Source: Neptuniibacter pectenicola (GTDB taxonomy: Bacteria > Pseudomonadota > Gammaproteobacteria > Pseudomonadales > Balneatricaceae). Taken from it: a stretch of 64,000 bases of DNA. The stretch spans positions 62,001 through 126,000 of the forward strand of contig NZ_LUTS01000004.1 in NCBI RefSeq assembly GCF_001597735.1, in the 5' to 3' direction. Of this stretch, positions 26,520-36,445 are shown one piece after another. The notes beneath the pieces were generated by a model. The model had not been told where the DNA came from, did no database searches, and worked only from the letters and a program-made list of their open reading frames with translations. The stretch's first letter is position 1. Each line of letters starts with the position of its first letter. Made by a program: the position numbers and the translations under genes.

Positions 26520-27522
26520 TGGAGCAGATCAGGGCGGAGGTGAAATTGATAAAGCCGCCATTCTGCTGATTAGCTTGGGTGAAACCGATGCTGCAGAAAT
26601 CCTCAAGCATATGGGGCCGAAAGAGGTCCAAATGATTGGGGAGGCTATGGCTCAGTTAAACAACGTCCCCCAAACCAAAGTGGAGTCTGTTATTGGTGAC
26701 TTTATGGGGTTGGTGAGTGATCAAACGGGTATAGGTATTAATAATGATATCTATATTCGTTCTATGCTTAACCAAGCACTGGGTGAAGAGAAAGCGAAAA
26801 CCCTTCTTGATCGTATTCTTATGAGCACAAACACATCTGGCCTTGATACGCTACGCTGGATGGAGCCTCGACAAATTGCAGAAATTATTCGTTATGAACA
26901 TCCCCAGATACAAGCGGTTGTTGTGGCGTATCTTGAGCCGGATGCGGCAGCGGGTGTTTTAGGTTGTTTCGATGAAAAGCAGCGCCTTGATATTTTAATG
27001 CGTGTGGCCGCGCTAGATCGTATTCAGCCTCAGGCATTGCAAGAGTTAAACGATATTTTAGAGCGCCAATTTGCGGGTGCCGGTGGTTCAAGTACTGCCA
27101 CTTTAGGGGGCGTTAAATCCGCCGCTAATATCATGAACTTTATTGACTCAAGTATTGAAGTTGAGCTGATGGAGAGCATAAAAGAATCGGATGAGTACCT
27201 TGCGTCGAGTATCTCTGATTTGATGTTTGTTTTTGATAACCTGCTTGATGTTGAAGATATGGGTATTCAGGCGATCTTGCGTGAAGTATCGACCGATGTC
27301 TTAGTGGTCGCACTGAAAGGGGCAGATGTCGCCTTGCAGGATAAGGTCTTTAAGAACATGTCTAAACGTGCAGCTGAGTTGCTGAAAGATGACCTTGAAG
27401 CGAAAGGGCCTGTGCGTGTAAGTGACGTGGAAGGGGCACAAAAAGAGGTGCTTACCATTGCTCGCAAGCTGGCTGATGATGGTGAAATTATCCTTGGCGG
27501 CGGTGGCGAGGCAATGGTGTAA
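26512..27522 (+). CDS. fliG: Flagellar motor switch protein FliG
   Basis: FliG is the rotor part that contacts the stator and FliM. The 336-residue protein holds FliG_N (KAAILLISLGE), the middle domain with the conserved IRYEHPQIQAVV (EHPQ) patch, and the C-terminal torque helix region with charged residues. I take the ATG at 26512, with AGGT in front; a GTG at 26506 is possible. It overlaps fliF by eight bases, so translation is coupled. Confidence 0.96.
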   Translation: MSDGADQGGGEIDKAAILLISLGETDAAEILKHMGPKEVQMIGEAMAQLNNVPQTKVESVIGDFMGLVSDQTGIGINNDIYIRSMLNQALGEEKAKTLLDRILMSTNTSGLDTLRWMEPRQIAEIIRYEHPQIQAVVVAYLEPDAAAGVLGCFDEKQRLDILMRVAALDRIQPQALQELNDILERQFAGAGGSSTATLGGVKSAANIMNFIDSSIEVELMESIKESDEYLASSISDLMFVFDNLLDVEDMGIQAILREVSTDVLVVALKGADVALQDKVFKNMSKRAAELLKDDLEAKGPVRVSDVEGAQKEVLTIARKLADDGEIILGGGGEAMV

Positions 27523-27529
27523 TTAATGT

Positions 27530-28303
27530 ATGTCTAACGAAACAAAGGCGTATAAGCGTATTAGGGCTGAAGATGTCCATAACGCTCAAAGTTGGACCCT
27601 CCCTCAGATGGGGCGGACTACCTCAACCCAGTCGACAGCGCTTCAGCATAAAAAAATTACTGAAGTTACCGTCGTGGATGAGGTTATCGCCGCCGAAAAA
27701 ATCACGGTCGCTGAGCTCGAAGCCATTAGAGAAACTGCTCGTATTGAAGGGCTGGCTGCTGGGTTGGAAGAGGGGCGAAGCCAAGGTCGAGATAAGGGGC
27801 ATGCCGAAGGTTTGCTGGCTGGGCGGGAGCTCGGTTATAAAGAAGGGTTTCAGCAGGGCGAAACCGAAGTGGCTCGTCTTCAAGCGCTGCTTCAGGATCT
27901 GTTGGCCGAGTTACAGACGCCGCTAGAAAAATCGACGAGTGCTGTCGAGGACGCGTTGGTTAAGTTGGTTGTTTTATTGGCAGAAAAAACGGTAGGCGTT
28001 GAGCTGGAAACGCGGAAAGATCTCTTGCTCGCCTCTATTCAAGAAGGGATGCAGCAACTACCTGAACCCATAACGACCGTGCTTGTAAAGGTGAGCGAAG
28101 ATGATGTTGAATTTGTCCGGCAGTCTCTCGTTGTGCCAGGTGCCTCTCTTGTTGTTGAGTCCGCAGCAGATATGACTTCAGGTGGGTTCCGTCTTGAAAC
28201 TGAAAATACCTTGATTCAGGATGAGGTGGAAACACGTTTTTCCAATGTTGTAGAGCAATTCTATAATAATCTTAGCCATGAAGTCGCTGGCGATCATGAG
28301 TAA
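27530..28303 (+). CDS. fliH: Flagellar export ATPase regulator FliH
   Basis: FliH is the peripheral stalk that links the FliI ATPase to the C-ring. The 257-residue protein has a variable N-terminus, then the family's glycine-spaced helix with GxxxG repeats ([20 protein letters not shown] region, about residues 79-110), then a V-ATPase E-subunit-like C-terminal domain. It starts seven bases after fliG and overlaps fliI. Confidence 0.92.
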   Translation: MSNETKAYKRIRAEDVHNAQSWTLPQMGRTTSTQSTALQHKKITEVTVVDEVIAAEKITVAELEAIRETARIEGLAAGLEEGRSQGRDKGHAEGLLAGRELGYKEGFQQGETEVARLQALLQDLLAELQTPLEKSTSAVEDALVKLVVLLAEKTVGVELETRKDLLLASIQEGMQQLPEPITTVLVKVSEDDVEFVRQSLVVPGASLVVESAADMTSGGFRLETENTLIQDEVETRFSNVVEQFYNNLSHEVAGDHE

Positions 28304-29687
28304 GCTCCTAGAAAAACTATCCCGTTATTCCCAATACCGAATAGATCCTCCCTGCCCACGTGTCGAAGGGCGCATCACCCGTATGATCGGCTTGACGATT
28401 GAGGCTGTCGGTATTAAGTGTGCTGTGGGGGCATGCTGTTTTATTGAGTTATCCAAAACAAATAAAGTTGAGGCTGAGGTGGTGGGGTTTTCGGGCGATC
28501 GTATCTACCTAATGCCGTTGTATCCGATTGATGGGTTGCAATCAGGCACCCGTGTGATTGCCTCATCTGAGTCCGGTAAAGTCCCCGTTGGAATGAATCT
28601 GCTAGGCCGTATCCTTAATGGGGTAGGTAAACCTATTGACGGTAAGGGGCCTTTGCAGCCAGAAGCTGAAACCGGCTTGGCTGGGGAGATTATTAACCCG
28701 CTGATGCGTGAGCCAATAAAGCAGCCACTTGATGTGGGTATTCGTACGATCAATGGCTTACTGACCGTGGGTCGGGGGCAGCGAATGGGACTGTTTGCTG
28801 GTAGTGGGGTCGGTAAGTCGGTTTTACTGGGGATGATGACACGCTTTACCGAGGCGGAGATCATTGTTGTTGGTTTGATTGGTGAACGAGGCAGGGAAGT
28901 AAAAGAGTTTATTGAACACAGCTTAGGTGAAGAGGGGCTCAAGCGTTCCGTTGTTGTTGCCTCCCCGGCGGATGACTCGCCGTTGATGAGATTGCGTGCT
29001 TCACAGTTATCTACGCGTATCGCAGAATATTTTCGTGATCAAGGTAAAAATGTACTGCTGTTAATGGACTCCTTAACCCGTTATGCCCAAGCTCAGCGTG
29101 AAATAGCCTTGGCCGTCGGGGAGCCGCCCGCAACGAAAGGTTATCCACCATCGGTATTTGCTAAGATCCCTAAATTAGTTGAACGAGCAGGTAATGGTGA
29201 GGAGGGCAGTGGTTCTATTACTGCGTTCTATACTGTATTGACCGAGGGTGATGATCAGCAAGACCCAGTCGCAGACTCGGCGCGTGCAATTTTAGATGGG
29301 CACATTGTTTTGTCACGCCGTTTAGCGGAGCAGGGGCATTATCCAGCAATCGATATTGAAGCCTCGATCAGTCGTGCGATGCCGCAAATTGTAGAGCCCG
29401 ACCATCTTCAGATGGCTATGCGATTTAAGCAGCTATACTCAAAGTATCGTCAAAATGAAGACCTGATCAATGTGGGTGCTTATGTTAAAGGGAGTGATCC
29501 TGATACGGATTTTGTGATGGAGAACTTACCGTCCATTGGTGCTTACTTGCGTCAGGGTATGAATGAGTCCTTCACGCTGAAAGAGTCGATGCAGCAGATG
29601 ATCATGGTTATTTCGGCACCGCCGACACCGCAAGCTGAATTAAATCAGCAGATTCGTCGACCCGTTAGTAATGGTTTACAAAAATGA
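28278..29687 (+). CDS. fliI: Flagellum-specific ATPase FliI
   Basis: ATPase of the flagellar type III export machine, homologous to F1-beta. Walker A is [15 protein letters not shown], Walker B ends in [16 protein letters not shown], and the N-terminal beta-barrel ([20 protein letters not shown]) is present; 469 residues is typical. The gene overlaps fliH; an ATG at 28296 (MSKLLEKLS) is an equally good start, six residues shorter, and neither has a strong Shine-Dalgarno. Confidence 0.96.
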   Translation: MKSLAIMSKLLEKLSRYSQYRIDPPCPRVEGRITRMIGLTIEAVGIKCAVGACCFIELSKTNKVEAEVVGFSGDRIYLMPLYPIDGLQSGTRVIASSESGKVPVGMNLLGRILNGVGKPIDGKGPLQPEAETGLAGEIINPLMREPIKQPLDVGIRTINGLLTVGRGQRMGLFAGSGVGKSVLLGMMTRFTEAEIIVVGLIGERGREVKEFIEHSLGEEGLKRSVVVASPADDSPLMRLRASQLSTRIAEYFRDQGKNVLLLMDSLTRYAQAQREIALAVGEPPATKGYPPSVFAKIPKLVERAGNGEEGSGSITAFYTVLTEGDDQQDPVADSARAILDGHIVLSRRLAEQGHYPAIDIEASISRAMPQIVEPDHLQMAMRFKQLYSKYRQNEDLINVGAYVKGSDPDTDFVMENLPSIGAYLRQGMNESFTLKESMQQMIMVISAPPTPQAELNQQIRRPVSNGLQK

Positions 29688-30127
29688 GCAAGCGTTCGAA
29701 AAGACTACAGTTGGTGCTTGATCTTGCTGAGCGTAAAAAGAAGCAGGCGGATCAGTTTCTTGCGGCCAGTCGTCAGAGGGTTGAGCAAGATAAGAAAACG
29801 ATGGGTCAGCTTGATCAATACTTATCTGAATACCATCAAAATTATCTGGGCGTCAATGCCGAAGGCTGTACGGGTGCACAGCTGCATGCGCAGCAAGCTT
29901 TTATGCAGAAAATACAAGATGCGAAGGATACTCAAGTGAACGCAATGGCTCAAAACTTGAAAGAGTTGGAGGCGGTTGAGAAGCACTGGAAAACATCATA
30001 TGCCCGCATGAAGGGTATGCAAAAGTTGACCGATAAAGCGCTTGAAACAGAGATGCAGGCGGAAGAAAAAGCGCTGCAAAAACAGATTGATGAGCGCGCT
30101 CAAACAATGATTAACCCCTTTCTATAG
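29684..30127 (+). CDS. fliJ: Flagellar export chaperone FliJ
   Basis: FliJ is the central stalk of the export ATPase complex. The 147-residue product is highly charged and nearly all helical, predicted as a two-stranded coiled coil, starting [20 protein letters not shown] as in the family. It overlaps the fliI stop by four bases (ATGA) and ends the fliEFGHIJ block. Confidence 0.92.
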   Translation: MSKRSKRLQLVLDLAERKKKQADQFLAASRQRVEQDKKTMGQLDQYLSEYHQNYLGVNAEGCTGAQLHAQQAFMQKIQDAKDTQVNAMAQNLKELEAVEKHWKTSYARMKGMQKLTDKALETEMQAEEKALQKQIDERAQTMINPFL

Positions 30128-30130
30128 TAT

Positions 30131-30146
30131 TGGCCCTTTTTTTGCT
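30131..30146 (+). promoter_or_regulatory. Sigma-54 promoter of fliK
   Basis: TGGCCCTTTTTTTGCT has GG (30132-30133), exactly ten bases, and GC (30144-30145), closely resembling the site upstream of fliE. The start would be near 30157, 24 bases before the fliK ATG, leaving a GGAG Shine-Dalgarno (30171-30174) in the leader. Confidence 0.7.
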
Positions 30147-30180
30147 TTTATTGTTTTAGGCATATTCATAGGAGCCTAGA

Positions 30181-31926
30181 ATGAGCGAGCAAATTTCAAT
30201 GCCTGCCGGTGGTGGGCTATTAACGTTAAACCTTTCTATATCTTCACAAGCGGGTCCTCCTCTAGGCTCCAGCGGTGCGTTTTTTGGCGGTTTTGGTGCG
30301 GTGCTGGGTCAGCAGTCTGGGCAAGGGACCGAGTTAGCTGCCGGCGCTTTCTTGCCGCAATCGGGTATCTCTTTGCCGCAATCTGTTGAAGACGGGGTCC
30401 TTCCTGACGTAACGATGCAGCAAAAAATGCTCTATATTGCTCAAATGTTAGAGCAGCAGTATGGCGACGGAGCTGAGCTTCCATCTGAGATTACCGCTGA
30501 ACTTGCTCATGCGCTCAAGCAGTTCGCAGAACAGCAGTCTCCGTTATCCTCTGATGAGATTGATGGCGCGGTCTCTGCTGATGGTGTGCAGGATGATATG
30601 GCGACGGCAACGGTCGTTGGTCCGCCTATATTGTTATCAGACCTAGAAGCGCGTTTTGGCAGTAGTGCTCTATCAGACGCCATTAAAGCAACGTATAGCG
30701 AGATGGCGAGTGCTGATGCGGATGGATCAGATTCGTCTGAGGTGCTTGAGTTTTTTAAGGGTATTATGGGGCAGGCCGGTGCTGCGCGTGGCACGTTGGC
30801 TGAAGAGGGCTTCAATCCAGCACCTAATGCTGGTTTGCTTGATGCTCAGGTGTCCCAACGTTCAGGTGTTGAATCTGCGCTGTTAGATGCTGAGCAGTTA
30901 GCTCGTTTAAAGGGTGATGAGGGTGAGCGTGCGGCTCAGATTCAAGCGCAGCGGACGGTAACTGACACATCTGATGTTGCTGTGCAACCTCTGCAACCTC
31001 TGCAACGTTCGATTGATGAGGCGAATAAAGCTAACAAACCTGTCACTCCGTTTGTCGCTCAGCAAGCGTCGACTCAGTCTAATAATGAAAAAACACCGAG
31101 TACAGTCGTTTCTCCGTCGATCAGTGACGGTGTTGAAGGTGTCGTTGATGTACAGGCTAAAAAAGAACCCCCTATTGCTGGACGCATGCCTGAAACGGTT
31201 GACTTGATGGCGGCTAATCGTCAAAAAGAGATCGCGGCAGAATTGAATGCTAAATCGGACACAGCGGTGAAATCGACCGCTAGCAATCTGCTGCCTGAAC
31301 GGTTTGAATCTGCTTTAGAGTTATCTAAACAGTTGTTGCAAAAAGTAACCGCGAACGAAAAGGCCTCAGACAGTAGTTTTAGTCAGCGTATGGAAACATT
31401 AGCGCTGGCCCAGAATCAGACCCAGCAGTCAGTGGCTATGGCTCAGCCGAGCCCAACGCAAAAGGTGGTGGCGGACGCTCAGAACCTTATGATGCCGCAG
31501 CAGGTCCAGATTAATACGCCTGCGTGGAAAAATGCATTAGGTGAGCGGGCGATAATGGTGTCTGCGCAAAACGTAAATGTTGCTCATATTCAATTAGATC
31601 CTCCTGAACTTGGTTCTTTGAGTATTAGGGTTCATATCAATCAGGATCAAGTTAGCCTTAGTTTTACATCACCCCATGCACATGTCCGTGACGCAGTAGA
31701 GCAAAGTTTGCCGCGATTACGTGAGATGTTTGAGGAGCAAGGGTTGTCTTTGCAGGACTCATCAGTAGATGATCAATCGGCGGATCAGCAGCGAAGAGAA
31801 CAGCTTGCTGAGCAGAATGGTGATGCTGCGGGAGGGTCATATATGGGAGCCGGTGAGGTTGGTGATGACACAGGGGTATCCCCGTCTGCGTCTAAACCAC
31901 TCTCGTTAGTTGATTATTACGCCTAG
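30181..31926 (+). CDS. fliK: Flagellar hook-length control protein FliK
   Basis: Secreted molecular ruler that switches export specificity by touching FlhB. The 581-residue protein is Gln/Ala/Ser-rich and low complexity for most of its length, and ends in the conserved FliK C-terminal domain (LDPPELGSLSIRVHINQDQVSLSF, then REMFEEQGLSL). GGAG lies six bases before the ATG. A second FliK-like gene lies at 51529-53457 on the other strand. Confidence 0.92.
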   Translation: MSEQISMPAGGGLLTLNLSISSQAGPPLGSSGAFFGGFGAVLGQQSGQGTELAAGAFLPQSGISLPQSVEDGVLPDVTMQQKMLYIAQMLEQQYGDGAELPSEITAELAHALKQFAEQQSPLSSDEIDGAVSADGVQDDMATATVVGPPILLSDLEARFGSSALSDAIKATYSEMASADADGSDSSEVLEFFKGIMGQAGAARGTLAEEGFNPAPNAGLLDAQVSQRSGVESALLDAEQLARLKGDEGERAAQIQAQRTVTDTSDVAVQPLQPLQRSIDEANKANKPVTPFVAQQASTQSNNEKTPSTVVSPSISDGVEGVVDVQAKKEPPIAGRMPETVDLMAANRQKEIAAELNAKSDTAVKSTASNLLPERFESALELSKQLLQKVTANEKASDSSFSQRMETLALAQNQTQQSVAMAQPSPTQKVVADAQNLMMPQQVQINTPAWKNALGERAIMVSAQNVNVAHIQLDPPELGSLSIRVHINQDQVSLSFTSPHAHVRDAVEQSLPRLREMFEEQGLSLQDSSVDDQSADQQRREQLAEQNGDAAGGSYMGAGEVGDDTGVSPSASKPLSLVDYYA

Positions 31927-31985
31927 TTGCTTTGTTAAAGGACGGGAGCTGCCCCGTTCGGTACATGACTTGCCGAGGATCTCAG

Positions 31986-31997
31986 CTACCTAGGTAG
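31986..31997. repeat. 12-bp perfect palindrome before fliL
   Basis: CTACCTAGGTAG lies in the 209-base fliK-fliL gap, about 110 bases upstream of the fliL sigma-54 site, at a distance suitable for an enhancer-binding protein. Its role is unknown. A nearby hairpin (ACGGG/CCCGT, 31942-31957) lacks a T-tract. Confidence 0.3.
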
Positions 31998-32096
31998 GTC
32001 GTTTAATGTAAAAACAGTAGTTTTTGTTGTTCTTGATCTTCAGCCTTAAAATCAGTGTGTTATATTAGGCATAATACTATTTTTACCATAGGGCAG

Positions 32097-32112
32097 TGGT
32101 TAACAGTTTGCC
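32097..32112 (+). promoter_or_regulatory. Sigma-54 promoter of fliL operon
   Basis: TGGTTAACAGTTTGCC has GG (32098-32099), ten bases, and GC (32110-32111) with TTTGC at -12. The predicted start near 32123 would give a leader of about a dozen bases beginning just before the GAGGA Shine-Dalgarno. fliL is a sigma-54 class II promoter in Pseudomonas. Confidence 0.6.
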
Positions 32113-32135
32113 TAGATGTTGTTGAGGATCTATAG

Positions 32136-32657
32136 ATGGCTGAAGAGCAAGGACCAAGTGCAGAAGAGGGCGAAAAGCAGAAACCGTCTAAGTTGAAACT
32201 GATTATTATTGTTGTACTTGCGCTCGTTGTTGTCGGTGGCGGTGGCGCTGCTGGTGCTTGGTTTTTCCTGAGTGGGGATGACGCCCAAGAAGAGGTTGCG
32301 CCAGCTGAAACGGTTAAGGCTGAGGCTATTTATACGAAAATTAGAACCATGAATGGGAAACCCATGTTTGTGGTGACGCTCCAGTCCGATGATAATCGCC
32401 CCCATTACATGCAGCTTTATGTTGAAGCGAAAAGTCGTGAACAGGACGTGGCTGACGCATTGACGCTTCATATGCCCTTGATTGTGTCTAGACTTAATAA
32501 CTTGTTTAGTACGCAGGATTTTAGAGTTTTGCAAACGTTAGAAGGTAAGCAGGCCTTGAGAGAGAGCGCAACCGATTTAGTGCGTGAACTTATGCAAGAA
32601 AAAATAGCTAAACCCGGTGTTGAAGCCATTCTCTTTACTAATATGGTTATGCAGTAA
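32136..32657 (+). CDS. fliL: Flagellar basal body-associated protein FliL
   Basis: FliL surrounds the stator and supports torque. The 173-residue protein has a charged N-terminus, one membrane helix (about residues 23-48, LIIIVVLALVVVGGGGAAGAW) and a periplasmic domain ending with LVRELMQEKIAKPGVEAILFTNMVMQ. GAGGA precedes the ATG. It is the first gene of fliLMNOPQR-flhB. Confidence 0.94.
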   Translation: MAEEQGPSAEEGEKQKPSKLKLIIIVVLALVVVGGGGAAGAWFFLSGDDAQEEVAPAETVKAEAIYTKIRTMNGKPMFVVTLQSDDNRPHYMQLYVEAKSREQDVADALTLHMPLIVSRLNNLFSTQDFRVLQTLEGKQALRESATDLVRELMQEKIAKPGVEAILFTNMVMQ

Positions 32658-32689
32658 TGGGATTGTGTGTGATTGAGGAATCTTGCTAG

Positions 32690-33667
32690 ATGTCAGTCAA
32701 AGACCTACTTTCACAGGATGAGATCGACGCCCTTTTACATGGGGTGGATGATGGTGATGTTGAAACGTCGGAAGAGGTTGAAGTTGAAGAGGGTGATGTT
32801 CGCCTTTATGACTTGGCAAGCCATGAGCGTATCGTTCGTGGCAGGATGCCTACCCTTGAGATGGTTAACGAGCGTTTTGCCCGCTATACCCGTTTAAGTC
32901 TTTTTAACCTGTTACGCCGCGCGGCGGATGTCACTGTAGGTGGTGTACAGGTTATGAAATATGGCGATTATATTCATACGCTATATGTGCCTACCAGTAT
33001 GAACCTTGTGCGCGTTACTCCTTTGCGTGGCACCGCGCTTTTTATCATGGATGCTAAGTTAGTCTTTAAATTAGTGGATAACTTTTTTGGAGGGGATGGC
33101 CGCCATGCCAAAATTGAAGGGCGAGAGTTTACACCAACAGAAACCCGTCTTATTCATAAAGTATTAGAACAGTTCTTTTTGGATTTAGAAGAGGCGTGGC
33201 ATCCTGTTAAAGAATTAAGCTTCGAGCACCTCGGTCATGAAATGAACCCTGCGATGGCTAACGTGATTAATCCGACTGAAGTTGTGGTTGTCAGTACGTT
33301 TCAAGTTGACCTTGAAGGGGGCTCTGGCGAATTTCATGTGGCGATGCCTTACTCAATGCTTGAGCCGATTAGAGATCTGTTGGTCTCTGGTTTCCAAAAT
33401 AACGAAGATGAAAAAGATGAACGCTGGCAGATCGCCCTTCAACGCGACATTTTGATGGCTAAATTGCCATTAGATATGGTTGTGGCGCAGCAAGAGATGA
33501 CCTTGCGTGATGTGTTGGAGTTGGAAGCTGGCGATGTGATCCCTATAGAGTTGCCGTCTACGTTTGAGTTAAAAGCTAACAAGGTTCCCGTATATCATTG
33601 TACTATGGGCGTTGCTCGGGGTAACTTGGCTGTAAAAATTGTTGATCAAATAATACGCCCTAAATAA
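32690..33667 (+). CDS. fliM: Flagellar motor switch protein FliM
   Basis: C-ring protein that receives CheY-P. The N-terminal CheY-binding peptide LSQDEIDALLHG is intact (residues 7-18). The middle FliM domain carries the conserved GG pair (VDNFFGGDG), and the C-terminal SpoA domain is homologous to FliN. At 325 residues it has family length. The N-terminal peptide closely resembles motifs in CheA and CheZ of this cluster (see findings). Confidence 0.97.
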   Translation: MSVKDLLSQDEIDALLHGVDDGDVETSEEVEVEEGDVRLYDLASHERIVRGRMPTLEMVNERFARYTRLSLFNLLRRAADVTVGGVQVMKYGDYIHTLYVPTSMNLVRVTPLRGTALFIMDAKLVFKLVDNFFGGDGRHAKIEGREFTPTETRLIHKVLEQFFLDLEEAWHPVKELSFEHLGHEMNPAMANVINPTEVVVVSTFQVDLEGGSGEFHVAMPYSMLEPIRDLLVSGFQNNEDEKDERWQIALQRDILMAKLPLDMVVAQQEMTLRDVLELEAGDVIPIELPSTFELKANKVPVYHCTMGVARGNLAVKIVDQIIRPK

Positions 33668-33698
33668 ACGGCTGATAAGATCATTAGAGAGCAAATAG

Positions 33699-34139
33699 AT
33701 GAGTGATGAAACTGAAGACCAGCAAGCGTTAGCTGATGAATGGGCTGCCGCGATGGAAGAACAAGTCACCGAAGAGGGTGGTGACACGGTTGATCCGGAT
33801 GCCTTGCTTGCTGCAACAGGTGTTGTTGGAACATCGGTTGAACTTGATGAATTAAAGGATGAAGGTACGCCCGTATCTGACCCTAAATTGGATGTAATTC
33901 TTGATATTCCAGTGACCTTGTCAATGGAAGTAGGTCAGACTGATATTCCAATTAGTAATTTATTACAGTTAAACCAAGGGTCTGTTATTGAACTTGATCG
34001 CGTTGCGGGAGAGCCCCTAGACGTCATGGTCAATGGAACCTTGATTGCGCATGGTGAGGTTGTTGTCGTCAATGACCGCTACGGCATCAGACTTACGGAT
34101 GTTATTAGTCCGCAAGAACGTATCAAGCGACTGAAATAG
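33699..34139 (+). CDS. fliN: Flagellar motor switch protein FliN
   Basis: Lower C-ring component and docking site for FliH. The 146-residue protein has an acidic N-terminal extension (about 60 residues) and the SpoA domain at the C-terminus (ILDIPVTLSMEVGQTDIPI, RLTDVISPQERIKRLK). It starts 31 bases after fliM. Confidence 0.95.
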   Translation: MSDETEDQQALADEWAAAMEEQVTEEGGDTVDPDALLAATGVVGTSVELDELKDEGTPVSDPKLDVILDIPVTLSMEVGQTDIPISNLLQLNQGSVIELDRVAGEPLDVMVNGTLIAHGEVVVVNDRYGIRLTDVISPQERIKRLK

Positions 34140-34145
34140 CAGGCT

Positions 34146-34622
34146 ATGCGTTCACTATTTTTTCTAGCGTTCTTAGCGATATCGCAACAGATTTGTGCAG
34201 AGGGGAGCGCCTCCTCTGCTCAAATGTCTACGCAAACAGCTATCCCGCCTGCATTTAAAGAACCCTTCTCTGGAGAAGCCCTCATCCAATTGGTGATAGG
34301 GTTGCTTGTCGTTGTTGTTATTATCTTTGTTTTATCGTGGGTGGTGAAGCGTTTTTCTGGTATATCACCTCTCACAAAGAATATGCGTGTTGTGGGTGTC
34401 TTGCCGTTGAGTGCGCGAGAAAAGGCGGTACTGGTCAAAGTGGGTCAACAGCATTTGTTGCTGGGTGTTGCCCCTGGTCGGGTGTCACGTCTTCACGCTT
34501 TTGAAGCGGGTGATATTGAAGAGTCGAGTGATAAAAAAGCAGACAGTTTTTCCCATCGCCTTGCTGATGTGATGAAGCAACGTCGAGCATCAGAACATAA
34601 AGCTGGGGGCGAAGATGAGTAA
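34146..34622 (+). CDS. fliO: Flagellar export protein FliO
   Basis: FliO assists assembly of the FliP pore. The 158-residue protein has an N-terminal hydrophobic stretch ([17 protein letters not shown]) that looks like a cleavable signal, a second membrane helix (about 48-68, [20 protein letters not shown]) and the cytosolic FliO domain with [24 protein letters not shown]. Its last bases overlap the fliP start. Confidence 0.9.
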   Translation: MRSLFFLAFLAISQQICAEGSASSAQMSTQTAIPPAFKEPFSGEALIQLVIGLLVVVVIIFVLSWVVKRFSGISPLTKNMRVVGVLPLSAREKAVLVKVGQQHLLLGVAPGRVSRLHAFEAGDIEESSDKKADSFSHRLADVMKQRRASEHKAGGEDE

Positions 34623-35364
34623 GCTATTTTCTGCTCTTATTGTGCTTGTTTTTGGCTCGATGGCTTTTACAGCTGAAGCTGCAGATGTCGGTATCCCTGC
34701 CTTAACACTAACAACGGGTGAAAACGGCGAAACCAATTACAGCGTAACACTGCAAGTGCTTGCGTTGATGACCATGCTGACGTTCTTGCCAGCGATGGTG
34801 ATGATGATGACGTCATTTGCACGAATCATTATTGTTTTTTCAATTTTACGGCAAGCGCTGGGTCTGCAACAAACGCCTTCTAACCAAATTATGGTGGGTA
34901 TGGCGATGTTTTTGACGTTGTTTATTATGACGCCTGTTTTAGACAAAGTGTATGTGGACGCGGTACAGCCTTACGCTAATGAAGGGATGCCGCTGCTGGA
35001 AGCATTTCAGAAGGCCAGTGTTCCGTTTCGTGAGTTTATGATGTTACAAACCCGAGAGAGTGATCTTGGGTTGTTTATGAAGATATCAGACACACCTGAA
35101 GTGAATAGTGCGGATGAGATTCCGTTTACCGTGCTGGTACCTGCGTTTGTCACCAGTGAGTTAAAAACAGCATTTCAGATAGGTTTTATGCTGTTTATTC
35201 CTTTTTTGGTGATTGACCTTGTGGTGGCGAGTGTCTTAATGGCAATGGGTATGATGATGCTCTCGCCGGTAATTATTTCCCTTCCGTTCAAGATAATGCT
35301 ATTTGTACTTATAGATGGCTGGGCGCTAGTGATCGGTACCTTGGCGGCGAGTTTTGGAATTTAA
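34615..35364 (+). CDS. fliP: Flagellar export gate protein FliP
   Basis: Pore subunit of the export gate. The 249-residue protein has an N-terminal signal peptide ([19 protein letters not shown]), then helices with the FliP signatures [20 protein letters not shown] and [17 protein letters not shown], and the [18 protein letters not shown] region. The ATG overlaps the fliO end. Confidence 0.97.
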   Translation: MSKLFSALIVLVFGSMAFTAEAADVGIPALTLTTGENGETNYSVTLQVLALMTMLTFLPAMVMMMTSFARIIIVFSILRQALGLQQTPSNQIMVGMAMFLTLFIMTPVLDKVYVDAVQPYANEGMPLLEAFQKASVPFREFMMLQTRESDLGLFMKISDTPEVNSADEIPFTVLVPAFVTSELKTAFQIGFMLFIPFLVIDLVVASVLMAMGMMMLSPVIISLPFKIMLFVLIDGWALVIGTLAASFGI

Positions 35365-35388
35365 AAGCGTAAAATCAGGACGTCTACT

Positions 35389-35658
35389 ATGACCCCAGAA
35401 GTTGTCCTTGGCATATTTGGTGACGCTTTTTGGCTAATTGTTTTGTTGGTCTCGGTTATTATTGTGCCGAGTTTGATTGTTGGTTTGATTGTTTCAACGT
35501 TTCAGGCGGCAACACAGATCAATGAGCAAACGTTAAGTTTCTTGCCGCGCTTATTGATGACCATCCTTGTTATTATGTGGGCGGGTCCTTGGATCCTGAA
35601 TACCTTGATGGAACATTTTTCAGGGTTGATCAAAAACATTCCTTATCTTATAGGTTAG
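35389..35658 (+). CDS. fliQ: Flagellar export gate protein FliQ
   Basis: Small export-gate subunit of 89 residues with two membrane helices and the conserved VGLIVSTFQAATQINEQTLS loop between them. It starts 24 bases after fliP and ends four bases before fliR. Confidence 0.96.
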   Translation: MTPEVVLGIFGDAFWLIVLLVSVIIVPSLIVGLIVSTFQAATQINEQTLSFLPRLLMTILVIMWAGPWILNTLMEHFSGLIKNIPYLIG

Positions 35659-35662
35659 CCTC

Positions 35663-36436
35663 TTGTTTGAACTCGATGTTCTACAGATTGAACAATGGGT
35701 CTCAGCCTTACTTCTGCCTTTTTTCCGTGTGGCTTCATTTTTCATGGCGGTTCCTTTGCTGGGTAGCCAGTTGATTAATGCCCGTGTCCGCTTAATGCTT
35801 GCGTTAGCTGTATCCTTTGTTGTTGCGCCATTGCTGCCTGCTATGCCAGCGATTGATGGGTTGAGTATCAATACCTACCTAGTGATCGGTCAGCAGATTT
35901 TAGTTGGTGCGATGTTAGGCTTTCTGTTTCAGGTTTTTTATCAAGTATTCGTCCTAGGTGGACAGATTATTGCCATGCAGATGGGGTTAGGTTTTGCATC
36001 GATGACCGACCCTACTAACGGTATTTCTGTTGTTATGCTTGGGCAATTTTATCTCACCTTAATTATGATGATATTTATCTCGCTTAATGGTCATTTGGTG
36101 ATGGTTGAGATTTTAGTGCGAAGTTTTGATGTTGTGCCTGTGAGTTTGTCCGCTTTAGATCGTGAAAGTTATTGGAAGATAGCGATGGCGGGGAGCTGGA
36201 TGTTCTCTGCTGCCATGTTGATGGCGCTTCCTGCGGTGACCGCGTTATTAGTGGTTAATATGGCGTTTGGTATTATGTCCCGTGCGGCGCCGCAGTTGAA
36301 TATTTTGGCGGTTGGCTTTCCCTTTACGATGGTATTGGGGTTGTTTATTAACTGGGTGAACTTGGGAGGCTTTCTCGATCAATATATGAGAATCTCTAGT
36401 TTTGTATTAGATTATATTGAGCATTTGTTTCTTTAA
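35663..36436 (+). CDS. fliR: Flagellar export gate protein FliR
   Basis: FliR completes the FliPQR gate. The 257-residue protein has about six membrane helices; FRVASFFMAVPLLGS and GFASMTDPTNG are family landmarks. The start is a TTG (35663) four bases after fliQ; no in-frame ATG occurs before the conserved first helix, so the TTG is probably genuine. Confidence 0.94.
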   Translation: MFELDVLQIEQWVSALLLPFFRVASFFMAVPLLGSQLINARVRLMLALAVSFVVAPLLPAMPAIDGLSINTYLVIGQQILVGAMLGFLFQVFYQVFVLGGQIIAMQMGLGFASMTDPTNGISVVMLGQFYLTLIMMIFISLNGHLVMVEILVRSFDVVPVSLSALDRESYWKIAMAGSWMFSAAMLMALPAVTALLVVNMAFGIMSRAAPQLNILAVGFPFTMVLGLFINWVNLGGFLDQYMRISSFVLDYIEHLFL

Positions 36437-36445
36437 GAGGTCTTC

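Noticed and set aside
31942-31957. Hairpin ACGGG/CCCGT after fliK as a terminator
   Set aside because: Only five pairs and no T-tract downstream.
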